DNA of 59,308 nt from Smittium culicis (lineage: Eukaryota > Kickxellomycota > Harpellomycetes > Harpellales > Legeriomycetaceae). The translations under genes were made by a program, and so were the position numbers. The notes beneath the pieces were generated by a model. That model was not told the origin of the DNA. It did no database searches and was given only the letters and a program-made list of their open reading frames with translations. The stretch is taken from the NCBI GenBank assembly GCA_001970855.1, contig LSSN01000057.1, positions 1 to 59,308 of the forward strand, written 5' to 3'. The number at the start of each line of letters is the position of its first letter. Within the stretch, counting starts at the first letter, position 1. This document shows, in pieces, positions 1 through 11,300 of the stretch.

Positions 1-105
1 TGCTGCACATCACTTGTGTGTTTTTTTTCCTTTTTGCTGCTGCACATCACTTGTGTGTTTTTTTTCCCTTTTTGCTGCTGTGTATCGCTTGTATGATTTC
101 TTTAT
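1..105. repeat. short tandem repeat, about 37-bp unit
   Basis: Two nearly identical units and a third, diverged unit are visible. TGCACATCACTTGTGTG followed by a T-run and CCTTTT starts at 4 and again at 41; a diverged unit (TGTGTATCGCTTGTATG) starts near 79. The period is 37-38 bp. The repeat is cut by the window edge, so the copy number is unknown. It lies just downstream of the integrase end of the minus-strand Ty3/gypsy relic and may belong to its 3' non-coding part. Confidence 0.8.
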
Positions 106-395
106 TTTTTTTAATATTCTCTGTACTTTCTTAGACCTGATCTTAATCTGCTTGATAATACTTCTGGTACCATATATCTCGGCTGATGATACTATTTTAA
201 TCAGTCTCCTGATACCGTATCTACGTTTCCGGTACCATTAGAAATTATATACGGCCTATTATTGCAATTCCTTACAGCCTTACAAGGTCCTCTCCAGGTA
301 GGGCTGAACTTGCTCATTATTTCTCCTATGATTTTCAATACTTTATCGTTAACCTCAAATGTATATTTCCTTACCTTCGCATCATATCTATCATT

Positions 396-1082
396 TCATT
401 TATTTTTATTATCTATCATCCTATTCATTCCTATGCTTCGAATTTCGAGTATTTCGAAACTAATTGTTTGGATTCGCTGCATAAATTCTTCATCTAAATC
501 TGATATCTCCGCAGGTGGCTTCCATCGACTTGGCAGCACCAAATCTACTCTATGTAGCATTTGTACAGGCAAATTTCCTGTAGAATTGGGTCGCATTGTA
601 TTTAATACTAATAAAGCTCTCCAAATCATCGGATCCCAATCTCCTTCTTCAGTGATTTTTACAAGTATACTTTCCAAGGTTCTGTGTATTTTATCCACCT
701 GCCCGGTTGACTGTGGGCGATAAGCCGTAGTTTGAGTGTGTCTTATTTCTAACTTTTTGTAGAATTCCTTTACGAAATCGCTTATAAATTTCAATCCTCT
801 ATCCGAAATAATTTGATCTGGTATTCCGAATTCTTTTAATATGTTTTTTATTGGAAAATTTACTACATTTGGTGGTTTGATGTCCATGGCTGATACTGCA
901 ATAGGCCATTTTCCCAAATAATCAATGACTATTAATATATATATGCTTTCTGAGCTTGAAATTGATGAAATTAGATCTACTGAATCCATACACATTATCT
1001 GAAAACTTTTAACTGCATTGATATTCCTCAAAGAAATTTTTTTATATTGATACTTTGGTTGATTTTTATTAGCACAAATCAC
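396..1082 (-). pseudogene. integrase core of Ty3/gypsy element (damaged)
   Basis: The 228-residue open stretch matches the DDE integrase core of Ty3/gypsy elements. The first catalytic aspartate lies in VIDYLGKWP and the second in IISDRG, followed by the usual TAYRPQSTGQVDKIHRTLE segment. In that last segment the position normally held by the catalytic glutamate (GQxER-type) is an aspartate, so the third acidic residue is altered. The upstream HHCC zinc-binding part is not recognisable. The frame ends shortly after the core, around the usual start of the C-terminal domain. It probably makes no active enzyme. Confidence 0.85.
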
Positions 1083-1479
1083 ACTCTATAGCTGCTTTTT
1101 CTGTTATTTTATATACCTGTTCCCACATAATTATTATTTACTCGGTTATAAGCATTATTCACTCCTTCATTCGTTTCGTCATGTAATCATATTATTCTTT
1201 CTTGTGCATTTATTTCGTTTAGTCCTTCTCTCAAGCCAAACATTTTCGAGCATATGATCAAATTGCCATATATCAGTCTATAAAATTTTGCCTTATTTCT
1301 TAATTACTTTCTGAGATCATCTCCAGCTTCTGGAAGATATATAAAATTCTTTAAATAGTCCGATATAACATTATAACATTATAATAATGTATATTCATTG
1401 CAAAAATAGTTTTATTTTTCCTACTGTTGTGATTGCGGCGATCCTACGTCGAAATATTCACTATTTTATCGCCTTTCAA

Positions 1480-1815
1480 TCTTAAAACGTAATCAGGTGA
1501 GTTATTAGATCGTTTAAAAAACTAAAATTCAAAATCATATTTCCTCAGAGACATTAACCATCTGGCTATCCGAACTGACAATTTTTCACCATCAAATATC
1601 TTAATAAGAGCTAAATGATCCGTTCTTATTTTAAACTTCTTCCACCAAAGATGATTTTTCAATTATTTTATCCCCCATATAATTCTCAGACCTTCTGAAT
1701 GAGTCACTGTATAATTTTCCCCGTGTTTATTAATAGTTCTGATAGCATAAGTCGCCAGTTTTTCTTGTCCACCGATAACCTGGGATGAAATTACGCCTAG
1801 TTCTTGCTTCTATGC
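1480..1815 (-). pseudogene. RNase H domain of Ty3/gypsy element (with stops)
   Basis: Minus-strand translation gives an RNase H-like run: ELGVISSQ, then KLATYAIRTINKHGENYTVTHSEGLRIIWGIK, a stop, then WWKKFKIRTDHLALIKIFDG and VRIARWLMSLRKYDFEF followed by a stop. This is the conserved Ty3/gypsy pattern (V.SQ, A..SR..N..E.NY, TDH.AL, R...W...L..Y.F). It lies between the reverse transcriptase and integrase pieces as expected. In-frame stops show it is not functional. Ends are approximate. Confidence 0.75.
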
Positions 1816-1917
1816 ATCTTTTTTTGGTATTAATGGCTGATACCAAGTTGGGTGTGCAAGTGCTGGTACTATCATTAAGCTTTCTTTTAGATTATGTGCC
1901 GATTTATCTGTCAATTT

Positions 1918-3105
1918 TCAAGAGCTTTTTTTCTTTAGTAAATCGGTAAGCAGTTTCGAAAGTACAGAATAATTTTTTATAAACTTCATATAATATCCTG
2001 TCATTCCTAAAAATGATTGGACTTCTTTAACATTTTTTGGATTCTTTAATTTAATAATTGCACTAATTTTTTTGGAATTTGTATATAATCCGTTTTTAGA
2101 CATAGTATAGCCGGCATGATTTATCATACCATTAGGTAATTAAATATACGTATTGCATATAATTACTAATTACTGCGCAATATTTCCCAATAAGTAATCC
2201 GGGAAATAAATGAATGTTATTTGCGCATGTGATTATGTAATTTAAACAGTTTTAAAATTAAATTTTGCTGCGCAGTCCGCAGAATCGTATTTCTAATCAT
2301 CGGATTGGTAATCATACTAGGATTTCGATGTTCTAGAATGTTTTTAAACATCTCTTTAGTCTTAAAAAATAGTTTCATAGTTTTATCTTTCAGTTTTGAT
2401 AGTTTTTTGAAAAAGTGTATATAGCCAGAGATTTTATTGAAAAAGATTCTTTAGCAATAAAATATCTTCATAAGATATACACAAATATTAACAATTAATT
2501 AAAACATAATAAAATAATACCCAGCTGCCAGGTCCTGACAATAACCCAAATGATTTATTTCTGTTTTAAATAAATCGCATTTTTCTCTGTGTATCTGAAC
2601 ATTCCCTTTTTTTAGAATCTTAAAAGTGTTTCCTAAATAGATATAATTATGTTTTATGACTTTTGAAAATACGACTATATCGTCTATAAAAACAACCACG
2701 TATTCCAAAATAGCAGATCCCAACACTTTCTCGATCAATCTCTTATACTTCGCAGGGCTGTTACAAAGACCAAAGGGAATGTCATTCTAGCAGTACATAC
2801 CGCGCCGTGGGAGTGAAAATTATGTCTTTAGTTTGTATCTTGGGCTCATTTTTACTTTCCAAAATCCACTAATGGCATCTGGTACGCTGAAAAAAGCAGC
2901 TCCTTCTAATATGGACAATATTTGGTCTATTATCGGAAGTGGATACAGATCTTTTCGGGTAGATAGATTTAATCTTCTATAATTGCTGCATATCCTCAAT
3001 TTTCCATTTTTTTTTTGTTACTACAGCTATAGGAGAACACCAATCCGGTTGACATGGTTCTATTATATTATTCTACTCTATTGATTTTAATTCCTCTTTA
3101 AATTC
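1918..3105 (-). pseudogene. reverse transcriptase of Ty3/gypsy element (fragmented)
   Basis: Pieces in several minus-strand frames read as a Ty3/gypsy reverse transcriptase. QPDWCSPIAVVTKKK lies near 3,050, PFGLCNSPAKYKRLIEKVLG near 2,750, and the active-site segment VVVFIDDIVVFS near 2,690 has the paired aspartates (FIDD, the YxDD box). After FKTEINHLGY the frame leaves the family pattern for about 400 bp and resumes at 2,127 with GYTMSKNGLYTNSKKISAI and FLGMTGYYMKFIKNYS, the connection region before RNase H. Stops, frameshifts and the inserted segment make it non-functional. Confidence 0.85.
2128..2535. other. about 400-bp segment interrupting the reverse transcriptase relic
   Basis: The flanking frames overlap in meaning: the left one reads INHLGY and the right one INHAGY, so the same few codons are present on both sides of this segment. 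On the minus strand part of it (about 2,455 to 2,216) stays open for about 75 codons without resembling known Ty3/gypsy sequence. The segment includes a GC-bearing stretch around 2,266-2,290 that resembles a stretch near 4,950-4,975. It is probably an insertion or a rearrangement; its nature is not recognised. Confidence 0.5.
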
Positions 3106-3341
3106 TATTTTCTGGTGGTGCGAGATTCGATATGGACGGAATTTGATAGGACTTGTGCTACCAGCGTCTATCGAATGTTGCACAAAATATGTTTGCTTCA
3201 CATTTATGAGGCTGTCTATAAAAATATCATTTTAACTTTCGAAAAAATCTTTAAATTCTTCTGTTTTTTTGATTTCTTCACTGTCATTTTTTACTTCTTT
3301 TCCTACCGCAAAATATTCTGCTCCATTCTTTCTTCATTAGA

Positions 3342-3659
3342 TTAAAAAGATAGATTTGTATAATACTGGTCTTTGGGTAATATCATTTCAAAATTTTTAA
3401 TGTCTATTATGGTTTTGTGATCTATAAACCAATCAATTCCAACTATCAATTTTTTTGCTTTTTTCCTCATTATCAAAAATTTTGTAGGGAAATTATATCC
3501 AGATATGCGATTTTGAACCTTTTTGATTTTTTCTAGCGTCTCACACCTTGTTCTGTCAGCTGTGGATATAATTTGTGTAGAGGGCGATTCAACTTTCAGC
3601 CCCAGTTTCTCTAGAATACCTGATGTTACCACCAAACATGCAGCTCCAGTGTCCACCAC
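3342..3659 (-). pseudogene. retroviral-type aspartic protease of Ty3/gypsy element
   Basis: The protein begins MVDTGAACLVVTSGIL, which carries the D-T-G catalytic triad of retropepsin-like proteases. It ends with KLIVGIDWFIDHKTIID, the usual 'hG.DW...' motif of Ty3/gypsy proteases. It lies upstream (in minus-strand sense) of the reverse transcriptase, as expected. The start Met is only the first ATG in an open stretch that would normally be part of a gag-pol fusion. The domain itself looks intact but the surrounding element is broken. Confidence 0.8.
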
Positions 3660-4700
3660 TGCATCATAATATTTTCCTCATATTTCTACTAGCGCTTTAC
3701 AATTGGTAATATTGTTGTATTTTCTTTCGATATATCCGATTCCTTTTGCCTCTATTTTTTTAACAGAATCACTCAATTCTTTCTTAATCTGTGGTGGCTA
3801 ATTTAATAAATTTTCTAAGTTTATATTAGATACCATATTAAGCGCATCTTTTCCAATGAGTTATTTTCTCACATTTTCAGCCAGCCTGATATCTTATGTT
3901 TTCCAGAGTCTTGCATGTGACCTTGATTTCTTTCTCCAAAAAAGTTTCTTCAGTATTTTGTGCCGCGATCCACTTTGATCTAAAGCGGTATTTTTCATTG
4001 GATGGACTGCTTTCTCTAGCTCTCTTTTCTATCGCTACTAAGATTTAAAATATTGGTATGTCATCTAATGATGGTTCAAGCTCTATAAATTGCAAAGCTT
4101 TACTGTTTGAGGGGGGTTTTTAACTTGTATCACCCAGGTTTTATGTGTCATTTCTGTTTACACAAGAAAAAGCTCCGTGGTTTAAAGAGTCATCGGTATT
4201 CCGGCTTCATATCGTTGTAGCTTGCCTTTTTTACTTCCAATCTATGCATTCTGGTAATAAGGTTTAATTTCAACTCACTAAACTGTTTCGATAATGCTTT
4301 ATACATTTCACTTGTATTTCCGGGGTTATGTACCATTTGTATCTTTTTATCTGAAATTTTTTCTGATTTTTCACTGGGTCCTAATAAATTTTCATGACCA
4401 TTATCATCACCAATCTTATTAAGCTCTTCTTCCGTAATCAGTTCAATTGCTTCTTTATAGGTTTATTCCTTGCCTTTGATGACTAGCTTGTAGTTCTTTG
4501 GGCTTACTGTATACAATAACATCTTCAAATTTATGGATTCGTCTGCCATATTCATGTTAGCAGTTCATAGAAATGGGCTTCAAAATATCCAAAATATTCC
4601 TGCTTAATGGTTTTCATCTTATTCCATACTTTTACTCCAGCTTCCTGTCGCCTTGGATCGCCTATTTTGTAGCTTGCTTGGTCGTCTAAGCGGCCCTATC
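3660..4700 (-). pseudogene. probable gag region of the Ty3/gypsy relic
   Basis: The stretch upstream of the protease contains short minus-strand open runs separated by stops and is where gag should lie. One run (about 4,200-4,150) reads NTDDSLNHGAFSC, which looks like a zinc knuckle whose upstream cysteines have been lost. No capsid homology is otherwise certain, so the call rests mainly on position. Confidence 0.35.
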
Positions 4701-4879
4701 TCTTAGGAACTTCGTATAACTCATTTGGTATACTACAGTTCAAAAGTTTTATTGATTATCACTTTGCTTAAGATTTATACTGTAAGGGTAAGTTTTATTA
4801 ATAAAAACTATAGTATAAAATATTATTTATCCATATGATTGTCTAGTATATCAAGTCTGTTTTATTAGTGCTCCATCGT

Positions 4880-4905
4880 GGATTCGAATATTTATATTCG
4901 AATCC
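4880..4905. repeat. perfect 12-bp inverted repeat, B-box-like arms
   Basis: The arms are GGATTCGAATAT (4880-4891) and ATATTCGAATCC (4894-4905), separated by TT. Each arm resembles the RNA polymerase III B box (GGTTCRANNCC) of tRNA genes. The palindrome lies about 170 bp from the tRNA-Ser gene. Confidence 0.8.
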
Positions 4906-5076
4906 AATTTCGTGGCTATGTTTTTAGTCAAAATTTATAAAAATAAATTTTAGCTGCCGGCATTCCGTAGAACCGAATTTGGATTCAAGTATAGCTTTTT
5001 CTTCGGACCAGTTTTATTAATTTCTAAACATAAAGTTATGCATAAAATCATTTTAAATAAAAATTTACAAAAGTAA

Positions 5077-5158
5077 CGTCACCTGCAGGATTCGAACCTG
5101 CGCTCCCAAAGGGAAATGGCTTAGCAGGCCACCGCGTTAACCACTCCGCCAAAGTGAC
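5077..5158 (-). tRNA. tRNA-Ser (anticodon GCU)
   Basis: An 82-nt class II tRNA reads on the minus strand. Acceptor strands GTCACTT and AGGTGAC pair fully (one G-T), followed by discriminator G as in eukaryotic serine tRNAs. The D arm contains an A-box-like GGCGGAGTGG, the anticodon loop CTGCTAA gives anticodon GCU (codons AGC/AGU), a long variable arm is present, and the T arm has GGTTCGAATCC, an exact B box. No intron is seen. It looks functional. Confidence 0.95.
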
Positions 5159-5160
5159 TG

Positions 5161-5232
5161 TGAGTAGAACGGGCATCCAACCCGGTCTACCGGGTTCCAT
5201 GCGGCAATACTACCACGTAACCATCTACACAC
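5161..5232 (-). pseudogene. damaged tRNA-like gene (tRNA-Gly-like start)
   Basis: Between two good tRNA genes on the same strand is a tRNA-sized stretch whose 5' half (GTAGATGGTTACGTGGTAG) resembles fungal tRNA-Gly. The A box is altered (TACGTGG instead of TAAGTGG or TAGTGG-type). The anticodon stem does not fold with a 7-nt loop, the T loop reads TTGGATG instead of TTCGATT, and the two acceptor pairs next to the T stem are mismatched. It is probably a pseudogene. A divergent functional tRNA with an unusual fold is less likely. Confidence 0.6.
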
Positions 5233-5233
5233 A

Positions 5234-5306
5234 TGCTCTGAGTGAGGCTCGAACTCACGACCTTGAGATTATGAGACTCACGCTCTACCAACTGAGCCAT
5301 CAAAGC
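5234..5306 (-). tRNA. elongator tRNA-Met (anticodon CAU)
   Basis: A 73-nt cloverleaf reads on the minus strand. The acceptor GCTTTGA pairs with TCAGAGC and is followed by discriminator A. The D arm has the A box TGGCTCAGTTGG, the anticodon loop CTCATAA gives CAU, and the T arm contains GAGTTCGAGCCTC. The T loop TTCGAGC and lack of initiator features (no A1-U72 pair) point to elongator rather than initiator methionine tRNA. No intron is present. Confidence 0.95.
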
Positions 5307-8300
5307 ACGTTTTTTTCATAGAAACGTGTAGACAGGTCATTGGGTGGTATAAGATGTATATCCAATCACATTGCGAGCTTTTGGTAGTCAATTGGTTATG
5401 GTTTTCCCATACGGCTTTTGCTTAACTAATTTAACTAATAACTACTTTTATTTATTTATGCCATCATTTTATTCCTACTGTATAAAGCCATTTATTATTT
5501 ACTGAGAGATTCAAAAGAAAAATGGGGGTTTCCTCGTTCTACACCTTGCTTGGGCTATTTTTCAGAGATTCAAATTACGGAAATAAAACTTCAATAACTT
5601 TTAGATACTGCATGTTTTCTTTGGCGGCTATTCTATCCACTGCAACTTAAGTATACAATAGGATACTGTTTGTATTTTAGAATCTGTAATCTTAAATATT
5701 ATGCTGGCTTTTTGCTTAGTAAGATTATAGCGGTGTGTTTTTATAAGTATTTATTTTGTAAAATAATATTCTTTATTTGATAATAATAGAATCTGATTTT
5801 ATACTGATCCCCTTAAAATTAAAATAATTGATTTATTGGACCTGGTTAAATTAAATGCACAAATTAATTTAGCATTTTCACCAATCATGTCTTATACGTC
5901 TTTTAGTTGTCTCTAATAGGATTTTATAGTTAATCAGACAAAGAGAACATTTCCTGAAAAAATTCACGCTTTTATTTTCATTGATAAAGTCCCAAAAAAA
6001 ATTTTTCCTTGAGCAATGACTATAAATTTCGAGATTTGAATTATACCCAATAAGTTTATTTTATCACTATTTCATGAATGTACCAAATCATCGAGTCTCT
6101 TCTCTTGCATTTTATTAATTTCGTTGCTTTATTGTGATATAAATTTTTTATTTGAGACTTTTATCCTTTTTTTTTGCTATTTTTTTTATTTATTACATAC
6201 AAACTTTTTTAATATTTATAAAAATTTTCTCAATTAATATTCAAGTTCCAATGAAATTACGTGAAATTTTTTCAGATTTCTCTTTGAGTACTCGATACAC
6301 ATTGTTATATTTTGATTTTATATATTAATTAAATAAATTTTAAGTATGATTGATATAATTCAATATCATTATTTTTTATAACTAGGAGAGTTTTTAATTA
6401 TAATTTTAAATAATTTTTTGAAACCATGAATAAATTGTTTTGGGAACAAGAAATTAATCAAACTTGAATTATCAACAATAAATTGATATAATATTTGATT
6501 TTAAATTGTATTTATTTTATATTTAGTTTAAATAGAAATCATTAATTAATATTTTAATTAATTTTTTAATATCTTTTTAGATTTTTCAAACTGGAGAATC
6601 TATGTAACAAGTACATTCAGAATATTCGAAAACTTAATTGATAGAATTTAATATAAATTTAATTGGATGATATTCTTGATTTATTAGACCAGAAATATCT
6701 ACTCAGCTTTATTTTCTGAGTTTTTTTTATATAACAGAGGCTTTAAATAACAACTAGAAATCAATTAATTTTTATTTTTAATTTTTTTTAGTTTAAAAAT
6801 CTAATAGATTTTTGATCTAGTGAATTATTTAATTTGAAAAGAAATTGAAGCGATTAAAGAGATAAAATATATGTTTATATTTTTGGCAATTATATCGATA
6901 ATATTAAATATAATCTAGCCTAAAATAAAAGATATTTAAGGCAAAAAATTTTTTGTGAAATTTTAGTTCTAGATTTAATTATTTTTTAATCTCTGTGCAA
7001 AATATTAGGGCTCTAAAAAAATACCTATAAAGGCTTAATAAATATTATCGGAGAAGAGCCGTGTTAATAATTACAAGATTTGGTTTGGAGCTTATTTTTT
7101 ATTAATCTTTTTAGATTTAGGCTCTAAATAGGGGCTCAATGGTCTCGAAAATTTTGATATTTTTAACGAGATTAATTTCATGACTGCTTTGAATTTTATT
7201 CATCCAGTCTTCTTGAAGTATTTCGAGAGTTAAATCTTTAAGTTTTTATAATAATCTCATTCATACTAGACATACTTCTAGTAGTCTGTCAGGAGAGTTT
7301 ATTTGCGTAAAATTTTTTTTCATTTTATTTATTTTACCAACTTATGAACTATTTTGCTTTGTTTATTTTAATTTATTTTATCGAAAAGTTTCTAATATTG
7401 TTACTATACCAATAAAATTTCACTTAAGAAAATTTTAACTATTTTCTTTCTTTGTGATTTTCATATTTCGATTTAATCTTATAATAAAGTATATTGTGTG
7501 TTTTTTTAATCTTGGAAATAAATTATATATTTTACCTTTTTTTAATTATTAGAAGTATATAACTATTACCCCCCAAATGATCTCAATTGACTTATTCTAT
7601 GGTAAAAAAATAATACTCGAGTTATTATTATTAAATTTTTAATTTAGTATTCAAATTATTTAAATATTTTTAAATTGATAATTTTACTATTGAATAATGT
7701 TTAAATACGTATTTTTGTTATCATGGAAGTTAGTAAATATAAATTATTACAAATTTATATCGACAATGCCACATAGATGAATAATTTGATCTTCTGAGAA
7801 AGCATTAAAAGATTAAATCATCTTTTCATTATTTTTATCATACCAATAAAATTCCGAGATTAAAATATTTATTTATGCATATTCAAGATAAAAACTATTG
7901 TAGCTAAGTAATATAACTATTTATAATTAAAAAATTAACTTTAATTTATAAATTTAATCTGCTATAAAATTCTCATCTATTTGTATATAAATAACATATT
8001 ATTCATATTATACACCGATTAAATATAATTTTTTTGGCAGGCTTACTATACTTTGAAATAACATTCTTATATTTCGTTATAATTATTCATCAATATTTGT
8101 ATATGAAATTTTAATTTCTAATCAGATAATTAAATTTTAGAATAAAGTTGAATAATTTTATCATGCTATAGACAAAGTTATTTATTTGCATATTTTAAAA
8201 AATGAAATTAAAATTAATATCAAATACCTATAAATGAAGTATATTATCAGTAATTATAAAATTTTATGAATCATATATTGTACTTTATATAGTAAAAATT

Positions 8301-11300
8301 ATAATTTTTTTTAAACTAAGTTATCTAGTTAATATTTTTTTTATATGGCGTCGATTTTAACACTCTTTTATCGAAAATTCATATTATTTTATTAATTTTC
8401 GTATAAAGTACAAAATCCGTTATAATAAAATTTTTTCTTCTTAGCGGTTTTAATTTACTATTTTTATGAATATCAACATTTTTAGATTGCAAAAATTCAT
8501 CTTTTTAGCAATTTATTTCAAAAGTAAACTATTTTAATAAAAATTCGTATTTTTTTATCATTTTCTAAGGGTAAAGTATTTTTAAAAAAATAATTAACTT
8601 ATTATAAGTTTTCATATGTACTATCTGACTTTTTTTTTAAAAAAAAAAAGTAATACTTAAAGATTAAATAATAATTTATCAATATAAATTGCAAATAGAT
8701 AAAAATTAGCTGAATATTTATTCGATGAAAGAAGTTATAATTTAAGTGCTAATAATTTTCTTTGGATTTATATCAAGATAAATTATATAAAAAACTCTAT
8801 TTTCTCTGAAATGAGTATTTCATGCTTTTTTTGAAAAAAATATAGCACAAATAATAATAAGTATTATTAAAGTTTGCTTTGTTTTAATATTTAATTTGAC
8901 ACAAAAAATTATTTAATGTATTAATTGATTAGTTTATGGAATTTTCATTGATTAATAATTAAAAATCGATAATAATCAATAAATTATTTTCTTTTGATAT
9001 TTAAGCTAATTTTATTTATCAATTCTCTTTTTCAACAAATATAGCTTGTGAGTTAGTTATTTAATCTAATTTAGGTGATAAACCATGTCTCTTTATACAA
9101 AGAATTTCATATCTACTGCTTTAGTAGACAGAGAACTAATTAAATTTTCTTATTTAATTAGTTTTTCTATAATTTATCTTGCTTCTTGAAAAATAAAAAA
9201 ATAAATTGATTATAACTGATAACTGATTAATTTAATGTATTATAGCATTATTTAAATAGAACAAATTTAATAAAAAATACTATCCTGACAACCTTTTGGG
9301 TTCTATAATTTTCAATTAAATTCTTAAAAATAAAAAATATATTATAATACCACACTTATTATTTAAAATTATTAGTGATGTTAAAGCTGAAACATCATTG
9401 TTTCATTGAAAAATTATGCTTTTAAAATTTTAGAATTACGCTATCTGCCTTCAAAGATTATTCAATTGTAAATAGCGAAAATAAATTAATAAATATAGCA
9501 TAATTCCTAAAAATATTTTCCCAATGGCATCTGTACATGCATCGTCATGCTTACAATCATCTCAAAATTATTAAACAAAATCAAGATTCTGAAATATCAT
9601 TTATGGATTTTTTTTAAAGATTTATATTAATTTGAAAAAAAATTACTTTTTTTGAAAAGCAGATAATTTTTCTATCTCAAGTAAAATTACAATCTTTTTT
9701 TATAATATCATCGAATATTTATTTAAATATGATATTGTTCCACATTGATCCGATTATTATACGTGATAAATATAAATAATAATCGCCGAATAACATACTA
9801 ACTCTGAAAATAAGAGTTGATAATATTTTTAAGATTTTTTAATAGTGAAAAAACCATATAATATTGCAGTTAATGGGCTAATGGAATAATTTACTAATTT
9901 AAATTAATACTAATAAAATCAATTAAAATCTCTTAAATTTACATATTTTTCGCAACAAAAGTAAATAATTTTTTAATAACCACTTTAATAAAAATCGCCA
10001 AATTTTTAATAATTAAATTTTATTGAATCAAAAAAATTAAATTCTGAATCTATGCTGAATATTTTAATCTGAAACATACTAACGATCGTATAAATGTTAT
10101 TAAATCAAATATAAGGATAAAATATTTTTGATTTATAGCCTATAACTATATTTAAATTTATTTTGCTGTTATCAGATTTTATCTAAAATTATTTATGTAG
10201 TATGTCTAGGTTTTATTTAAAATAAAGCTTTTTTTATATCATTACATTACTTGTGCGATAATTAAAGTTCTTGATTCCCTTATTACATTGATAACAATAA
10301 CATATACTTAAGATAAATATTGATTAAATAATATTGAGCACTGTTTAAAATAATACATAAAAGTATTTTTTTGTTATTGATGTCTTAATTTCCTACGTAC
10401 TCACCCTATAAATGAAAGAAAAACCTTTGATAAAAAATTATTATTCGTAAATTATCATAAAAAATTTTGAATCCATTATGCCAAATTTTCTAAAAAATAT
10501 TTTTTTAATTCAAAAATTTTAATAAAATTATTAGTATTTATAGTCATATTATTTAATAAAAAAATTTATGTTTAGGAGTATTAATTATGTTATTTAACAA
10601 CTAAAGTTGCTAGAATTTACCTTTAATTATATTATTATTTACTAAGAAAAAATAATGATACTAATTAAAAAATTTTTGTTTGATAGAAGAAATGATCTCA
10701 GTAATTATATGCATATATTATATAACTATCTTGAAAATATATTTTAAACTATTATAATATAAAGATTTTAGAGAAGGATACTATAATAAAAAGTGGGAAA
10801 TTTCTATTTATGACTACCTATTTTTTGTTTTTTTTTTAAAGTTTATTTTCCATAGTTTAAAATTTCATTAAATATATATAATATTAAATAGTGTCATTAA
10901 AACCTTTGATTATTTAAATAATATTTTTAATTTAATATTTTTATCATTACCTATGATTGTCTCATATTCTCCTATAGAAATTTATACTGAAATTTTTTCA
11001 TATACTCCATTATTTAGCTATTTATTTTTTACTATTATTACTTTTAATAATCTTTATAATAGCGATAGAAAACTACCTAGAATTTTTTTAAATAATTTTA
11101 TTTTAAAGGAGCACATACTAATTATTTTGGCCACTATAATTTATCTCAGTTGTATTAATTTAATAAATACTAGTTTTAAATGCAAAAAATAAAGCATTTT
11201 GACTTTTAGAAAATATTTCTGAAGATTTTTGAGAGTACAAATAATATATATATCAAGCTATGATGTTATTATTATTGAAATAAAAATAAAAATATTAAAT

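Larger units (their letters stand above)
240..4700 (-). mobile_element. decayed Ty3/gypsy-type LTR retrotransposon
   Basis: Read on the minus strand from 4,700 down to about 400, recognisable pieces come in the standard Ty3/gypsy order: a gag-like stretch, aspartic protease, reverse transcriptase, RNase H and integrase. Each piece is interrupted by stops or frameshifts, so the element is dead. No convincing pair of long terminal repeats was found; the 3' end may lie beyond the left window edge. The order with integrase last separates it from Ty1/copia, where integrase precedes the reverse transcriptase. Outer boundaries are approximate. Confidence 0.85.

Noticed and set aside
262..723. 153-codon plus-strand open stretch
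   Set aside because: It is the reverse of the integrase segment, whose minus-strand frame carries clear DDE motifs.
10953..11192. 79-codon hydrophobic open stretch in the AT desert
   Set aside because: Could pass for a membrane protein or a mitochondrial gene piece, but I/L/F/Y/N richness is what AT-rich DNA gives by chance and no motif is present.
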